Source: Candidatus Gastranaerophilales bacterium (GTDB lineage: Bacteria; Cyanobacteriota; Vampirovibrionia; Gastranaerophilales; Gastranaerophilaceae). From it: 6,935 nt of DNA. Location: contig CAAGQE010000109.1 in assembly GCA_900772035.1 (NCBI GenBank), forward strand, positions 1 through 6,935. The letters run 5' to 3'. A program made the position numbers and the translations under genes. The notes below the pieces were generated by a model that had not been told where the DNA came from, did not search any database, and saw only the letters and a list, made by a program, of their open reading frames with translations. Below, piece by piece: positions 1 to 5,876 of the stretch (positions are counted from its first letter, which is position 1; each line of letters opens with the position of its first letter).

Positions 1-1
1 A

Positions 2-1240
2 GCAATGACCTCTTTCATATTCTTGTTGGCATTAATCCTGTCAAAAACAATGATTAGAACGAAGCACAAAATGTACTATACGCTTATGTTTTTGCTTCTG
101 AGCGCATTGCTCGGCACCTTCTGCGCAAAAGATATGTTCGTATTTTTAATCTTTTGGCTCGCGGAACTTATTCCGATGTACCTCTTAATTGCGGAATGGG
201 GCACGGGAGACTGCAAGCAATCCGCTATGAAATATTTAATGTTCACGTTTTTCGGCAGTATTTTTATGCTTATGGCAATGATTTCTCTGTATTACTACGG
301 ATACCACGCAAACGGCGAACTCAGTTCAAGTATCGACTTTTTGAGAGTTAATATGGAGGACGGAATTTTTCCGTTAGTATTGAAAAAAGCAATCTTTTGG
401 GGCTTTTTCATAGGTTTTGCGGTAAAACTTCCCGTATTTCCGTTGCACACATGGCTTACAGACGTAAACTCCGATTCCGTTCCGCCCGTAAATATGCTCT
501 TTTCGGCAGTTCTTTTAAATACGGCTTGTTACGGACTTATCAGATTTAACCTCGATTTGTTCCCCGAATTATTCGCATATTATGCTCCGATTTTAATGAT
601 AATTGCGGTTGTTACAATCCTTTGGGCATCACTTTGCGCATTAAAGCAAAAAGATATTTACAAAATCGTGTCTTACGCATGCGTAATTTATTCGGGATTG
701 TTTTTGCTAGGACTTTCAACTTTGACAAAAGCGGGAATTGACGGCGCAATCCTTATAATGATTTCAAGTTCGCTGATAACGGCAGGTTTATTCGCGATTA
801 CGGGACTTGTTCAACAGGCAACAAAAACAAAAAGCCTTGTCGAAATTACGGGTCTCGGAAAGAGTATGCCCCGCTTAATGAATTTATCGTACTTCTTCGT
901 ATTCGCAACAATGGCGGTACCTTTGACGGTAAACTTCCCCGCATTGTGGCTTATTACATACGGAACATACTCTGCGGATTACACAAGTGAACTTTTGCCA
1001 AAAATCGCGACAGTCATTGTTCTTACGGCTGTTGTGTTATCGGGAATGTTTATTTTGAAAATGTTTCTCGGCATCTTCGGCGGAGCAACAGACAAAAAAT
1101 ATAACGACATAACAGGACACAGACTCACGGTCATAATCGCGTTAGTATTTTTCATTGTACTTTTCGGATGTTTCCCTGAGTCGATAATGAATATTTACGA
1201 CGGGGTCTCCCAAATGTTGACAGAATTGTTGAGGGCATAA
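2..1240 (+). CDS. nuoM: NADH-quinone oxidoreductase subunit M (NuoM/NdhD/ND4), 5'-truncated by window edge
   Basis: Antiporter-like membrane subunit of respiratory complex I, normally one of three proton channels in the membrane arm. The frame is open to the left edge. The 411 residues after the ATG at 5 already start among the early helices; family members have about 500, so roughly 80-90 N-terminal residues are missing and that ATG is probably internal. Numbered from that Met, recognisable blocks are FWLAELIPMYLLIAEWG (50-66, helix 5), the helix 6 lysine K76, FAVKLPVFPLHTW (138-150, with helix 7 K141), and PVNMLFSAVLLN with YGLIRFN (161-182, helix 8). The protein is hydrophobic throughout. 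Residues usually conserved are replaced: E144, K265, H322, H348 and E407 of E. coli correspond to L52, N172, Y229, S255 and L314. A glutamate does occur at E54. PV-x-ML and GSIF resemble cyanobacterial NdhD. Family assignment is firm; whether it pumps protons is doubtful. It is followed by nuoN after one base, as in the usual nuoLMN order. Confidence 0.93.
   Translation, partial: AMTSFIFLLALILSKTMIRTKHKMYYTLMFLLLSALLGTFCAKDMFVFLIFWLAELIPMYLLIAEWGTGDCKQSAMKYLMFTFFGSIFMLMAMISLYYYGYHANGELSSSIDFLRVNMEDGIFPLVLKKAIFWGFFIGFAVKLPVFPLHTWLTDVNSDSVPPVNMLFSAVLLNTACYGLIRFNLDLFPELFAYYAPILMIIAVVTILWASLCALKQKDIYKIVSYACVIYSGLFLLGLSTLTKAGIDGAILIMISSSLITAGLFAITGLVQQATKTKSLVEITGLGKSMPRLMNLSYFFVFATMAVPLTVNFPALWLITYGTYSADYTSELLPKIATVIVLTAVVLSGMFILKMFLGIFGGATDKKYNDITGHRLTVIIALVFFIVLFGCFPESIMNIYDGVSQMLTELLRA
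1231..1235 (+). promoter_or_regulatory. nuoN ribosome binding site inside the nuoM 3' end
   Basis: GAGGG lies six bases before the nuoN ATG and inside the last codons of nuoM. It fixes the nuoN start at 1242 and suggests translational coupling, since only one base separates the nuoM TAA from the nuoN ATG. Confidence 0.7.
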
Positions 1241-1241
1241 T

Positions 1242-2684
1242 ATGGATTTGATTTTATTTGAACTGAAAAATATATTCTTACCCGAAACCGTTCTTTTGAT
1301 TTTCATTGTCGCAAATTTGCTTTTCGCGCTGTTTTTCGGCAGAAGATTGTACAAATTTTCGGGAAGATTTGCGCTCATCGCAACGATTGTTCCCTTGTCT
1401 CTATTGGGTTTAGGGCTGACGAGTTCTGGTTATACCGTATTTTCGGAAAGTTATATCCAAACAAATTTCACTTTGGTTTTGAAAGTTCTTATTTTAACAG
1501 GAACATTCTTTGCAATATTACTTTCACAAAATATTACTCAAAAAATCAGACACCGCTCGTTTGAATATCACTCTCTGCTTTTGATTTCGGCATTTGCAGC
1601 AATGTGTTTGGTAAGTTCAAACGACTTTGTCTCAATGTTTGTTGCACTTGAAACCTTGGCGGTTTCCTGCTGCCTGTTGGTCGGTTTTTGGAATAAATAT
1701 CCGGCAAAAGAAGCGGCTTTAAAATACGTCATTAATTCTGCAATTGCAACGGGCATTTTGCTTTTCGGAATAGGATATCTGTACGGAATTTCAGGCGAAA
1801 TAAACTTTTCTCAACTGAATATCCACTATTATGCGCAGGATAATTCCGCTTTATTCCTGTTTGCAGTTGTTTTCATACTCGTCGGATTATCTTTTAAAAC
1901 AGGCTCCATTCCGTTCCAAAGATGGATTCCGGACGTATATCAAGGCTCGCCCTATCCGATTGCCGCATATTTGTCGACAGTTCCGATAATTGCAGGCTTC
2001 GGAATTATGGCAAGAATAATTGATACAATTATGACCGAATTTCCGATTTTGCAATTTGTATTGGCATTTGTTGCATTTTTGACAATCGCGTACGGATTGT
2101 TGGGCGCGATAAAACAGTCAAACATCAAAAGGCTTTTGGGCTATTCCTCCGTTGCTCATTCGGGCTTTATGCTTCTCGCATTAAGCGTATTTTCAAGCGG
2201 CGGAACCTCTGCATTTTTATATTACGCAATTACTTATTTATTTATGAATTACGGCGCATGGTCAGCAGGCATAACATTTGTAGCCTGCACAGGCAGCGAC
2301 GAAATAAAAGATTACAAAGGCTTATTCTACGTAAGACCTTATTACACAACCGCTTTTGTAATTTGCCTTTTGTCTCTGGCAGGTTTGCCCCCGACAGCAG
2401 GCTTTGTATCAAAATTATATTTGTATACAACCATCGCAAGAACAGACGGATCAGGGTTACCGATTCTTTTGGTTGTCATATTTTTAACCATATTCGGCAT
2501 TTATCTCTACCTCAATCTCACAAGAATCATGTTCGACAAGGTTCCGAACCCGAATTGCAGAATGTTTACCGAACAGATGAACACAAAAGTCGTTCTGTAT
2601 TTCTGTACTCTTGCAATAATTCTCGCATTCTTCTTTGCCGACAAAATTATTGCAATGACAATGATTGCATCAAACGGAATATAA
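1242..2684 (+). CDS. nuoN: NADH-quinone oxidoreductase subunit N (NuoN/NdhB/ND2)
   Basis: Complete 480-residue antiporter-like subunit of complex I, close to the usual length of about 485. It sits in the membrane arm between NuoM and the NuoK/J/A/H end. Visible family blocks are ALETLA (135-140, E137 in helix 5), EAALKYVINSA (157-167, K161), VGLSFKTGSIPFQRW (214-228, K219), PDVYQGSPYP (230-239), NIKRLLGYSSVAHSG (294-308, K296 and H306) and SLAGLPPTAGFVSKLY (378-393, K391 in helix 12). These match E. coli E133, K158, K217, K295, H305 and K395. Two usual residues are missing: the helix 8 lysine (K247 in E. coli) aligns with I249, and H224 aligns with Q226. The loop TGSDEIKDYKGLF (350-362) resembles chloroplast and cyanobacterial NdhB. 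It is the last gene of its operon, with a hairpin terminator 27 bases after the stop. Confidence 0.95.
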   Translation: MDLILFELKNIFLPETVLLIFIVANLLFALFFGRRLYKFSGRFALIATIVPLSLLGLGLTSSGYTVFSESYIQTNFTLVLKVLILTGTFFAILLSQNITQKIRHRSFEYHSLLLISAFAAMCLVSSNDFVSMFVALETLAVSCCLLVGFWNKYPAKEAALKYVINSAIATGILLFGIGYLYGISGEINFSQLNIHYYAQDNSALFLFAVVFILVGLSFKTGSIPFQRWIPDVYQGSPYPIAAYLSTVPIIAGFGIMARIIDTIMTEFPILQFVLAFVAFLTIAYGLLGAIKQSNIKRLLGYSSVAHSGFMLLALSVFSSGGTSAFLYYAITYLFMNYGAWSAGITFVACTGSDEIKDYKGLFYVRPYYTTAFVICLLSLAGLPPTAGFVSKLYLYTTIARTDGSGLPILLVVIFLTIFGIYLYLNLTRIMFDKVPNPNCRMFTEQMNTKVVLYFCTLAIILAFFFADKIIAMTMIASNGI

Positions 2685-2710
2685 TTAACACAAAATCAAA
2701 CAAACACAGG

Positions 2711-2738
2711 AAAAAGCCCGCCAATCAGCGAGCTTTTT
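2711..2738. terminator. Bidirectional intrinsic terminator between nuoN and the convergent minus-strand gene
   Basis: AAAAAGC (2711-2717) pairs with GCTTTTT (2732-2738). After one mismatch (C2718/A2731), three more pairs (CGC 2719-2721 with GCG 2728-2730) close a six-base loop. Because the stem begins with A's and ends with T's, it offers a U-tract on both strands. It lies between the nuoN stop (2684) and the stop of the minus-strand gene (2755). Confidence 0.8.
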
Positions 2739-2754
2739 CTTATAAAACAATAAA

Positions 2755-3063
2755 CTAATTCAAATCGTTAAAGCCGTTGTTAAGTTGAATGTCGTGCATA
2801 TTTTGGTTAATTTCGGGAAATGCGACAGGGTCAACTTTTTTCCACAACATTTGGAAAAATCTTTTGGGGCTTTTCTTTGGATAAATATCGTCAGTCGGTT
2901 GATAAGGGTCACGTGTAGTAATTTGAGCCATATCGGTCAAAAATTTAGAATAACCGCTATTCAACAAATATTGTTCAGATGTCATGTATTCCGCATCAAT
3001 TGCCGCGTTAGCCATCGGTGCGAGAAACGCCATTAGACATATTGCAATTCCGAATTTTTTCAT
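2755..3063 (-). CDS. Small exported protein of unknown function
   Basis: A 102-residue protein that I do not recognise. The N-terminus is a clear Sec signal peptide: MKK, a hydrophobic core (FGIAICLMAFLA), then ANA-A, a signal peptidase I site after residue 20. C9 lies in the middle of the core and is not a lipobox cysteine. The mature part (about 82 residues) has no cysteine and no membrane helix. It begins acidic and tyrosine-rich (AEYMTSEQYLLNSGYSKF, 23-40), has proline-containing turns (DPYQPTDD, 52-59; YPKKSPKRF, 61-69) and a basic, aromatic centre (FFQMLWKK, 69-76), and ends in an Asn-rich tail. An RBS precedes the ATG. The gene lies 67 bp downstream of ispG on the same strand, with no obvious terminator between, so co-transcription is possible. 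The signal peptide plus RBS make it a real gene; a periplasmic or secreted location is inferred. Confidence 0.8.
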   Translation of the reverse strand: MKKFGIAICLMAFLAPMANAAIDAEYMTSEQYLLNSGYSKFLTDMAQITTRDPYQPTDDIYPKKSPKRFFQMLWKKVDPVAFPEINQNMHDIQLNNGFNDLN

Positions 3064-3067
3064 TATT

Positions 3068-3073
3068 CACCTC
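3068..3073 (-). promoter_or_regulatory. Ribosome binding site of the small exported protein
   Basis: On the minus strand GAGGTG stands four bases before the ATG (the GAGG core is six bases away). It supports the start at 3063. The upstream 3074-3130 stretch is AT-rich, but I see no convincing -35/-10 pair. Confidence 0.65.
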
Positions 3074-3130
3074 TTCGTAAATATCTTATTATTTATTTTA
3101 CAATAAAAGTTCGTTTATCTGACTGATTTA

Positions 3131-4183
3131 TTAAGATTCAGATTCGACAAGTTTTACAAATTCGTCCAAAAGTTCATCTTCTTTGACTTTCTTGATTATT
3201 TCACCTTTTTTGAAAATGTAACCTTCGCCGTTTGCACCCGCAATACCAAAATCGGCATGCTTTGCTTCTCCGGGACCGTTTACGGGGCAGCCCATAACCG
3301 CAATGGTTATATCTTTGTCAAAGTTCATGAATTTTTCTTCAGCCGCCTTTGCCAAAGAAATCAAATCAATCCCGCATCTTCCGCAAGTCGGACAAGATAC
3401 GAAATTAACCCCTTTCTTTCTGATTCCTAAGGATTTTAATATTTGGAAGCCCGCTTTGACTTCTTCAACAGGGTTTTCCGTAAGCGAAACTCTTATGGTA
3501 TCACCGATACCTTCCGCGAGCAAAGTACCGAGACCAACGGCAGATTTAATAATGCCGCCTCGCAAAGTACCTGCTTCCGTAACACCCAAATGAAGCGGAT
3601 AATCAACCTTTTGAGCCATTAATCTGTAAGCCTCGATTGTCGTTAACACATCGCTTGACTTTAATGATATTTTAATTTGGTCAAAATCATTGTCTTCCAA
3701 TATTTTTACGTGACGCATCGCGCTTTGCACCATTTTTTCCGAAAGCGGAATATCAAGTTCTTGAAGATTTTTTTCCAAAGAACCGCCGTTAATACCTATT
3801 CTGATAGGCACTTGATGTTCTTTAGCCGAATCAACAACTTTTTTTACAAACTCGTCACGTCCGATATTTCCGGGGTTAATTCTGAGCGCCGAAACACCGT
3901 TTTCAATACATTGCAAAGCAAGTCTGTAATCGAAATGGATATCCGAAATCACAGGGATTTTAACCCTTTTGACAATATCTTTTACGGCAGCGGCAGCCTC
4001 TTTGTTCAATACTGCAAGCCTGATAATTTCGCAACCCGCATCTTGAAGTTCTTCAATCTGTCTGACGGTCGCTTCAACATCTCTGGTATCCGTGTTGCAC
4101 ATTGATTGAACAGTTATCGGATTGTCTCCGCCGACTTTAACTCCGCCGATATCTATAACTTTTGATTTTCTTCTGTTAATCAT
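3131..4183 (-). CDS. ispG: 4-hydroxy-3-methylbut-2-en-1-yl diphosphate synthase (flavodoxin/ferredoxin), IspG/GcpE
   Basis: Penultimate enzyme of the MEP (non-mevalonate) isoprenoid pathway. It reductively converts methylerythritol cyclodiphosphate to HMBPP using a [4Fe-4S] cluster, in the cytoplasm. The 350-residue protein is the compact bacterial two-domain form. The N-terminal TIM-barrel shows VQSMCNTDTRD (25-35), ISDIHFDY (79-86), ALRINPGNIG (99-108), GINGGSLE (130-137) and HLGVTEAG (198-205). The C-terminal domain has cluster ligands C264 and C267 in SCPTCGRCG, then C299 in MGCPVNGPGEA, with E306 the expected fourth ligand (E. coli C270, C273, C305 and E312). C270 is an extra cysteine in the first motif. 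All key residues are present, so it should be active. An AGGA about seven bases before the ATG supports the start. It is divergent from the phosphoesterase gene; the small exported protein gene follows downstream. Confidence 0.97.
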   Translation of the reverse strand: MINRRKSKVIDIGGVKVGGDNPITVQSMCNTDTRDVEATVRQIEELQDAGCEIIRLAVLNKEAAAAVKDIVKRVKIPVISDIHFDYRLALQCIENGVSALRINPGNIGRDEFVKKVVDSAKEHQVPIRIGINGGSLEKNLQELDIPLSEKMVQSAMRHVKILEDNDFDQIKISLKSSDVLTTIEAYRLMAQKVDYPLHLGVTEAGTLRGGIIKSAVGLGTLLAEGIGDTIRVSLTENPVEEVKAGFQILKSLGIRKKGVNFVSCPTCGRCGIDLISLAKAAEEKFMNFDKDITIAVMGCPVNGPGEAKHADFGIAGANGEGYIFKKGEIIKKVKEDELLDEFVKLVESES

Positions 4184-4239
4184 TCTAATTTCCTGTTAAA
4201 ATATACTTTATAGGATAACATATTTTTAAGGAGCGGGCT
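4184..4239. promoter_or_regulatory. Divergent promoter region between ispG and the phosphoesterase gene
   Basis: Only 56 bp separate the two divergent starts, so promoters for both must lie here or inside the opposite coding start. On the plus strand TAAAAT/TATACT (4197-4207) could be -10 elements, and on the minus strand the same AT-rich stretch reads TATATT; I see no good -35 partner for either. AAGGAG at 4228-4233 is the phosphoesterase RBS (six bases before its ATG), and TCCT at 4191-4194 is the weaker ispG RBS read on the other strand. Confidence 0.45.
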
Positions 4240-4989
4240 ATGAAAATTGCAATTATTTCTGATATTCACGGTAACGACGAAGCATTAACCGCGGTTTTAA
4301 ACGACATAAACACTCAAAAATGCGATAAAATCTTTTGTTTGGGCGATTTGGCAATGGCAGGTCCTGAACCTTCCAAAGTCACAAACAAAATAAAAGAATT
4401 GTTAAAAAATAATAATTTTCTTTTAATTCAAGGGAATACAGACGAAAAACTCGGTACTTACAACAAAAATTTTGAAGAAACTTTAGACAAGCATGTTCCC
4501 GTCATGGCGAACGCTTACAGAGCGGATTTGAAAGAATTAACCGCTGATGATAAAGAATTTCTCGCAAATCTTCCCGCAAACCTTATTGTTGAAGAAAATG
4601 GCGTTAAAATCATGCTCTGCCACGGCTCACCGAGAAAAAACGACGAAAACATAACACCCGACTTGCCCGTAGAACAGGTTGAAGAAATTGTAAAAGATGC
4701 TGATGCAGAGGTTATTTTCTGCGGACATACGCATGTTCCGTGCGGATATGCGACAAACACGGGCAAAACCGTCGTAAATGCAGGCAGCGTCGGCAGACCG
4801 TTTTCGGAAACACCTAAGGCATGCTACGCGATTATCAAAATTGCCGATAACGGAGATTACGAAATCGAACACAGATTGATAGACTATGATTTCAATACCG
4901 CGGCAGAAAAACTCAAAAAAAGAGGATTTGACGGCTCCGAAAAATTGGCAGCCATGCTCATAAAAGCAACTTCAAGATATCCTCAATAG
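4240..4989 (+). CDS. YfcE-type calcineurin-like metallophosphoesterase
   Basis: A 249-residue cytoplasmic protein with the full set of two-metal phosphoesterase motifs: SDIHGN (7-12, ligands D8 and H10), LGDLA (34-38, D36), GNTD (65-68, ligand N66 with the following D68), CHGSP (127-131, H128) and GHTHVP (162-167, H163 and H165). NAGSVGRP (180-187) is the characteristic tail motif of the YfcE/YmdB-like branch (Metallophos_2 type). Members hydrolyse phosphodiesters or phosphomonoesters with Mn2+ or similar metals, but the substrate cannot be read from sequence. There is no signal peptide or membrane helix. A strong AAGGAG six bases upstream fixes the start. It stands alone on its strand, divergent from ispG, and ends in a perfect hairpin terminator shared with trxA. 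The superfamily is certain; the specific role is unknown. Confidence 0.92.
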   Translation: MKIAIISDIHGNDEALTAVLNDINTQKCDKIFCLGDLAMAGPEPSKVTNKIKELLKNNNFLLIQGNTDEKLGTYNKNFEETLDKHVPVMANAYRADLKELTADDKEFLANLPANLIVEENGVKIMLCHGSPRKNDENITPDLPVEQVEEIVKDADAEVIFCGHTHVPCGYATNTGKTVVNAGSVGRPFSETPKACYAIIKIADNGDYEIEHRLIDYDFNTAAEKLKKRGFDGSEKLAAMLIKATSRYPQ

Positions 4990-5013
4990 GAGCATGCCGT
5001 AATTTTGCAAAAT

Positions 5014-5041
5014 AAAAGACCTCTTTTTAAAGAGGTCTTTT
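5014..5041. terminator. Strong bidirectional intrinsic terminator between the phosphoesterase gene and trxA
   Basis: AAAAGACCTCTT (5014-5025) pairs perfectly with AAGAGGTCTTTT (5030-5041) around a four-base TTTA loop. The plus strand continues with another T, and the minus-strand reading also ends in T's (complement of 5014-5017). It sits between the phosphoesterase stop (4989) and the convergent trxA stop (5051), so it can serve both. Confidence 0.9.
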
Positions 5042-5050
5042 TGTTAATTA

Positions 5051-5374
5051 TTATAAATACTTTTCAATGTTGTTTATAATAGATGATTTCGGCATCAAAC
5101 CAACGAGTCTTTCTTTTGCTTCTCCGCCTTTGAAAATCAATATACTCGGCAAACTGCTGATAGAATATTCTTTCGCGGTTTTAAGGCATTCGTCCGTGTT
5201 TAATTTGTAAACATTAACTTTACCTTGGTATTCTTCAGCGATTTGAGCCATAACATCAGCCATTTTTCTGCAAGGTCCGCACCAAGGAGCATAAAAATCT
5301 ACGACCGTGATTTGAGCAGACTCGAGAACATGACTTTGAAAAGTATTGTCATTAACTTCCTGAATGTTAGCCAT
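5051..5374 (-). CDS. trxA: Thioredoxin
   Basis: Small cytoplasmic disulfide reductase, 107 residues, the classical single-domain length. The active site is WCGPC (31-35) preceded by VVDFYAP, with buried D26 as in E. coli TrxA. The cis-proline loop is SSLPS (P76), where most thioredoxins have IPT; this is a conservative change. The C-terminal glycine loop (FKGGEAKERLVG) is present. There is no signal peptide, so it should be reduced by thioredoxin reductase and supply ribonucleotide reductase, peroxiredoxins and similar partners. A good AGGAGG (5381-5386, minus) lies just before the ATG, and a sigma70-like promoter lies at 5399-5427. It is monocistronic, ending at the hairpin at 5014-5041. Assignment as a thioredoxin is firm; whether it is the main or a secondary one cannot be told. 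Confidence 0.95.
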   Translation of the reverse strand: MANIQEVNDNTFQSHVLESAQITVVDFYAPWCGPCRKMADVMAQIAEEYQGKVNVYKLNTDECLKTAKEYSISSLPSILIFKGGEAKERLVGLMPKSSIINNIEKYL

Positions 5375-5398
5375 AATAGCCCTCCTAGTTCGCTAAGC

Positions 5399-5427
5399 AC
5401 TATAACACAGACAATGATATAAGTAAA
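5399..5427 (-). promoter_or_regulatory. Predicted sigma70-type promoter of trxA
   Basis: On the minus strand TTTACT (-35, 5422-5427) and TATAGT (-10, 5399-5404) are separated by exactly 17 bases. The pair ends about 12 bases before the AGGAGG of trxA, giving a very short 5' leader. The -35 box is imperfect. Confidence 0.5.
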
Positions 5428-5484
5428 TAATCACGGACGATAATACCAAATAAGCAAAAAATATAACGAATAAAAAGAAAATAC

Positions 5485-5513
5485 TTGACATTAAATCTTG
5501 TCCCGAATATTAT
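5485..5513 (+). promoter_or_regulatory. Strong sigma70-type promoter of the tRNA-tuf cluster
   Basis: A perfect TTGACA (5485-5490), a 17-base spacer and TATTAT (5508-5513, one change from consensus). The first tRNA begins 24 bases beyond the -10, leaving a short leader to be trimmed. TATACT (5511-5516) is an overlapping but worse-spaced -10. This is the best promoter match in the window, as expected for stable RNA and tuf. Confidence 0.85.
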
Positions 5514-5536
5514 ACTCATATGACTGCGAAAGTAGT

Positions 5537-5608
5537 GCCGGTGTAGCTCAACGGTAGAGCAACGGTTTTGTAAACCGTAGGTTGTAGGTTCGATTCCTAT
5601 CACCGGCT
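5537..5608 (+). tRNA. tRNA-Thr (anticodon TGT)
   Basis: A complete 72-base cloverleaf: acceptor GCCGGTG/CACCGGC, D-stem GCTC/GAGC, anticodon stem ACGGT/ACCGT with loop TTTGTAA (anticodon 5569-5571), T-stem GTAGG/CCTAT around TTCGATT. All stems pair (one G-T in the T-stem). The discriminator base is T and CCA is not encoded. It reads ACA and other ACN codons. First gene of the tRNA-tuf cluster. Confidence 0.97.
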
Positions 5609-5634
5609 AATTTAGCACTTTGAAAGGTAAATAC

Positions 5635-5717
5635 GGGTAGGTGGCCGAGCGGCTAAAGGCGACAGACTGTAAATCTGTTCACGCGAGTGTACGGTGGTTC
5701 GAATCCACCCCTGCCCA
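5635..5717 (+). tRNA. tRNA-Tyr (anticodon GTA)
   Basis: An 83-base class II tRNA: acceptor GGGTAGG/CCTGCCC, D-stem GCC/GGC, anticodon stem ACAGA/TCTGT with loop CTGTAAA (anticodon 5669-5671), a 14-base variable region forming a small CAC/GTG hairpin (5680-5689), and T-stem GGTGG/CCACC around TTCGAAT. The long variable arm is typical of bacterial tRNA-Tyr. Discriminator A; CCA not encoded. Confidence 0.97.
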
Positions 5718-5732
5718 AACTCTTTCTTATAT

Positions 5733-5804
5733 GCCTTTGTGGCGCAGGGGTAGCGCACTCCCTTGGTAAGGGAGAGGCCACGGGTTCAAATCCCGTCAAA
5801 GGCT
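5733..5804 (+). tRNA. tRNA-Thr (anticodon GGT)
   Basis: A complete 72-base cloverleaf: acceptor GCCTTTG/CAAAGGC, D-stem GCGC/GCGC, anticodon stem CTCCC/GGGAG with loop TTGGTAA (anticodon 5765-5767), T-stem ACGGG/CCCGT around TTCAAAT. It reads ACC/ACU. The discriminator is T and CCA is not encoded. It directly precedes the tuf leader, matching thrT before tufB in E. coli. Confidence 0.97.
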
Positions 5805-5876
5805 ATTTAAACTCAAAACCTAAAATATTATATATAGGAAAACGGTAGAGATAATACAGAAAAGGAGATTAATCTC
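5805..5876 (+). promoter_or_regulatory. tRNA-tuf spacer with the tuf ribosome binding site
   Basis: The 72-base stretch between the last tRNA and tuf holds no hairpin terminator that I can see, so tuf is probably transcribed through from the tRNA promoter. It is AT-rich (TATTATATATA around 5826) but lacks a -35 partner at proper distance. A strong AAGGAG (5862-5867) lies nine bases before the tuf ATG. Confidence 0.6.

Noticed and set aside
5..7. ATG at 5 as the true start of nuoM
   Set aside because: The frame is open to the window edge, no RBS is visible, and about 80-90 residues of early helices expected in the family would be missing. The gene most likely begins upstream of the window.
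2258..2758. 166-residue open frame on the plus strand overlapping the nuoN 3' half
   Set aside because: It is an out-of-frame shadow of nuoN: Arg/Asn/His-rich composition, no RBS, no recognisable motif, and it runs through the terminator hairpin.
3677..4105. 142-residue open frame opposite ispG
   Set aside because: Antisense to strongly conserved ispG codons, with no RBS and low-complexity Phe/Asn/Arg composition.
5400..5603. 67-residue minus-strand frame across the trxA promoter and the tRNA-Thr gene
   Set aside because: It covers the tRNA on the opposite strand and both promoters. The MIGIEPTTYGLQNRCST-like start is the well-known false translation of tRNA genes.
5805..5876. Possible riboswitch or leader attenuator before tuf
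   Set aside because: The 72 bases are AT-rich without a stable stem or anti-terminator pair; only the RBS is supported.
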